Source: Spirochaetia bacterium
GTDB taxonomy: Bacteria > Spirochaetota > Spirochaetia > CAKZLE01
Direction: 5' to 3'
Assembly (NCBI GenBank): GCA_021736385.1
Contig: JAIPFY010000034.1
Coordinates: 1-34,737, forward strand
Length of the DNA: 34,737 nt
Shown one piece after another: positions 33,372-34,737 of the stretch; within the stretch, counting starts at the first letter, position 1; each line of letters starts with the position of its first letter. The translations under genes and the position numbers were made by a program. Under the pieces are notes generated by a model, which was not told the DNA's origin, made no database searches, and was given only the letters and a program-made list of their open reading frames with translations.

Positions 33372-34737
33372 TAGATCAGATTCTCCATGATGAACTCTCT
33401 CCTCTGCGGGGTGTTCTTTCCCATATAGAACTCCAGGGTCTCTTTGATATCGTGAATCGATTTGATACTGACCGGTATCAGCCGGATATCTTCTCCGATG
33501 AACTGTCCGAACTCTTTGGGCGAGATCTCCCCGAGTCCCTTGAATCGAGTCACTTCAGGAGCGGAGAGCTCCTTCAGGGCGCTGTCTCGTTCTACCTCAT
33601 TATAACAGTAGATAGTCCTCTTCTTGTTCCTGACACGGAACAGGGGAGTCTCGAGAATATAGATACGGCCCAGCAGGACCAGTTCCTCAAAATAGCTGAG
33701 AAAATAGGTGAGCAGCAGATTCCTGATGTGAAATCCATCGAAGTCCGCATCGGTGGCTATGACGATCTTGCCGTAGCGCAGGGTCTCCAGGGAGTTCTCT
33801 ATCCCCAGTGCCTTCATCAGGTTGTAGAGTTCTTCGTTCTTATAGATCTCAGTCCTCTTCTTCCCCTGTACATTGAGCACCTTCCCCCGAAGACTGAAGA
33901 TCGCCTGGGTATAGACATCCCGGGTCGATACCATGGAACCGGAGGCCGACTGCCCCTCAGTCAGGAAGATCATCGTATTCTCGCCGTACTTCGCATGAGA
34001 GAGGTGGAACTTACAGTCTTTCAGATTCGGGATCTTGATCGAGACCCGCTTGGCGGCCTCTCTGGCACCCTTCTTCACTGCGTTGAGCTCTTTGCGCAGC
34101 TTCTCATTGTTCATGATCTTGTCATTGAGCTGCCCGGCAGCTTCCTGATTCTTCAGAAGGAAGTCCACGATGGCACTCTTCACCTCCTGAACGATCCAGC
34201 CCTTGATCTCCGTGTTCCCGAGTTTGTTCTTGGTCTGACTCTCGAAGATGGGATTCATCAGTTTCACCGAGACGGCCCCGACGACCCCCTCTCTGATATC
34301 GACTCCCGAATAGCTCTTCTTATAGAACTCGTTGACACCTTTGAGGATGCCTTCACGGAAGGCACTCAGATGGGTGCCTCCGTTACTGGTATACTGACCG
34401 TTCACATAGGAGAAGTAATTCTCCCCGTAGTTGGTCGTATGGGTGAGGGAGAACTCAAGATGTTCACCCTTGTAGTAGATGATGTCATACATCGTCTGAG
34501 AGCCCACCTCTGCCTGCAGCAGATCGAGCAGCCCCCGTTTTGACTTGTAGAGCTTGCCGTTGAACTCAAGGACCAGTCCTGCGTTGAGATAGGCATAGTT
34601 CTGTACCCGTTCGATGATGAAATCCTGATCGAACTCATACTCCCCGAAGATCTTCACATCGGGAGTGAACTCCATGAAGGTCCCATCGGGTTGTGAGGTC
34701 TTCCCGGTCTTCTGCGATACCAGGGTCCCCCGTTCGA
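33371..34737 (-). CDS. parE: DNA topoisomerase IV subunit B (N-terminus outside the window)
   Basis: About 455 residues of the ATPase subunit are visible; the frame is open to the right edge (…SQPDGTFMEFTPD), so the start and most of the GHKL ATP-binding domain lie outside. The part present holds the transducer domain and the TOPRIM domain with EGQSASGS, DADFDGFHI (Mg2+-binding aspartates) and RFKGLGE. The EGQSASGS form, instead of the EGDSAGGSA of GyrB, and the short C-terminus with QRREFIMENL point to ParE of the kind seen in spirochaetes and Bacteroidetes. The final TAA overlaps the parC ATG by one base. Confidence 0.92.
   Translation of the reverse strand, partial: ERGTLVSQKTGKTSQPDGTFMEFTPDVKIFGEYEFDQDFIIERVQNYAYLNAGLVLEFNGKLYKSKRGLLDLLQAEVGSQTMYDIIYYKGEHLEFSLTHTTNYGENYFSYVNGQYTSNGGTHLSAFREGILKGVNEFYKKSYSGVDIREGVVGAVSVKLMNPIFESQTKNKLGNTEIKGWIVQEVKSAIVDFLLKNQEAAGQLNDKIMNNEKLRKELNAVKKGAREAAKRVSIKIPNLKDCKFHLSHAKYGENTMIFLTEGQSASGSMVSTRDVYTQAIFSLRGKVLNVQGKKRTEIYKNEELYNLMKALGIENSLETLRYGKIVIATDADFDGFHIRNLLLTYFLSYFEELVLLGRIYILETPLFRVRNKKRTIYCYNEVERDSALKELSAPEVTRFKGLGEISPKEFGQFIGEDIRLIPVSIKSIHDIKETLEFYMGKNTPQRREFIMENLI

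Noticed and set aside
33359-34543. Open frame of 394 codons on the plus strand opposite parE
   Set aside because: It is a complement-strand shadow of the TOPRIM and transducer regions of parE; no start signal or recognisable domain.
31377-34737. DNA gyrase (gyrA/gyrB) instead of topoisomerase IV
   Set aside because: The A subunit lacks a GyrA box and has a short C-terminal part, and the B subunit has the EGQSASGS form of the TOPRIM motif.
1-34737. tRNA or rRNA genes, CRISPR arrays, insertion sequences or prophage genes
   Set aside because: Intergenic gaps are short, I saw no cloverleaf-like sequence, regularly spaced repeats, transposase, integrase or phage structural genes.

Overview
The window (34.7 kb, roughly 50% GC, densely coding) looks like a chromosomal segment of a strictly anaerobic, fermentative bacterium. 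The mix of pyruvate:ferredoxin oxidoreductase, superoxide reductase, rubrerythrin, rubredoxin, B12-dependent (class II) ribonucleotide reductase, an NQR/RNF-type ion pump and a compact topoisomerase IV pair resembles Spirochaetota, perhaps the Sphaerochaeta/Treponema side. That placement is an inference from gene content; no rRNA or tRNA gene is present to confirm it. I see no mobile element, prophage, CRISPR array or attachment site.

Layout. 1-2256: a minus-strand run of Mrp-type P-loop ATPase, ADP-ribose-pyrophosphatase-like NUDIX hydrolase and SIMPL-domain lipoprotein. 2257-2566: divergent regulatory region with a 9+9 bp inverted repeat over the -10 box of a WYL-type regulator. 2567-6167 (plus): WYL regulator, then an oxygen/ROS defence set (rubrerythrin, desulfoferrodoxin, ferritin, rubredoxin) and a nitroreductase. 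6272-9802 (minus): PFOR. 9983-11804 (plus): two peptide-type ABC permease genes without ATPase or binding protein, with a promoter that predicts a leaderless mRNA. 11807-17441 (minus): a complete dipeptide/oligopeptide ABC operon (A-B-C-D-F order of transcription). 17574-21930 (minus): nqrB-C-D-E-F plus a small unknown gene, with no nqrA. 22020-23276: MFS exporter. 23331-25826: nrdJ. 26076-27413: gdhA, with a strong promoter and a terminator-like hairpin in its short leader. 27742-30714 (plus): a two-receiver protein fused to the ATP-grasp domain of PEP synthase/PPDK. 30688-34737 (minus): parE (partial)-parC-pseudouridine synthase, coupled by one-base TAATG overlaps.

How the genes fit together. 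Imported peptides could feed amino-acid fermentation; glutamate dehydrogenase moves nitrogen and reducing equivalents; PFOR produces reduced ferredoxin and acetyl-CoA; the NQR-like complex could turn redox energy into an ion gradient. Oxygen-sensitive enzymes (PFOR, Fe-S proteins) are protected by the superoxide reductase/rubrerythrin/rubredoxin/ferritin set. The features I consider least explained are the REC-REC-PPDK_N protein, the NqrA-less NQR operon with its 151-residue companion, the orphan permease pair, and the hairpin in the gdhA leader.
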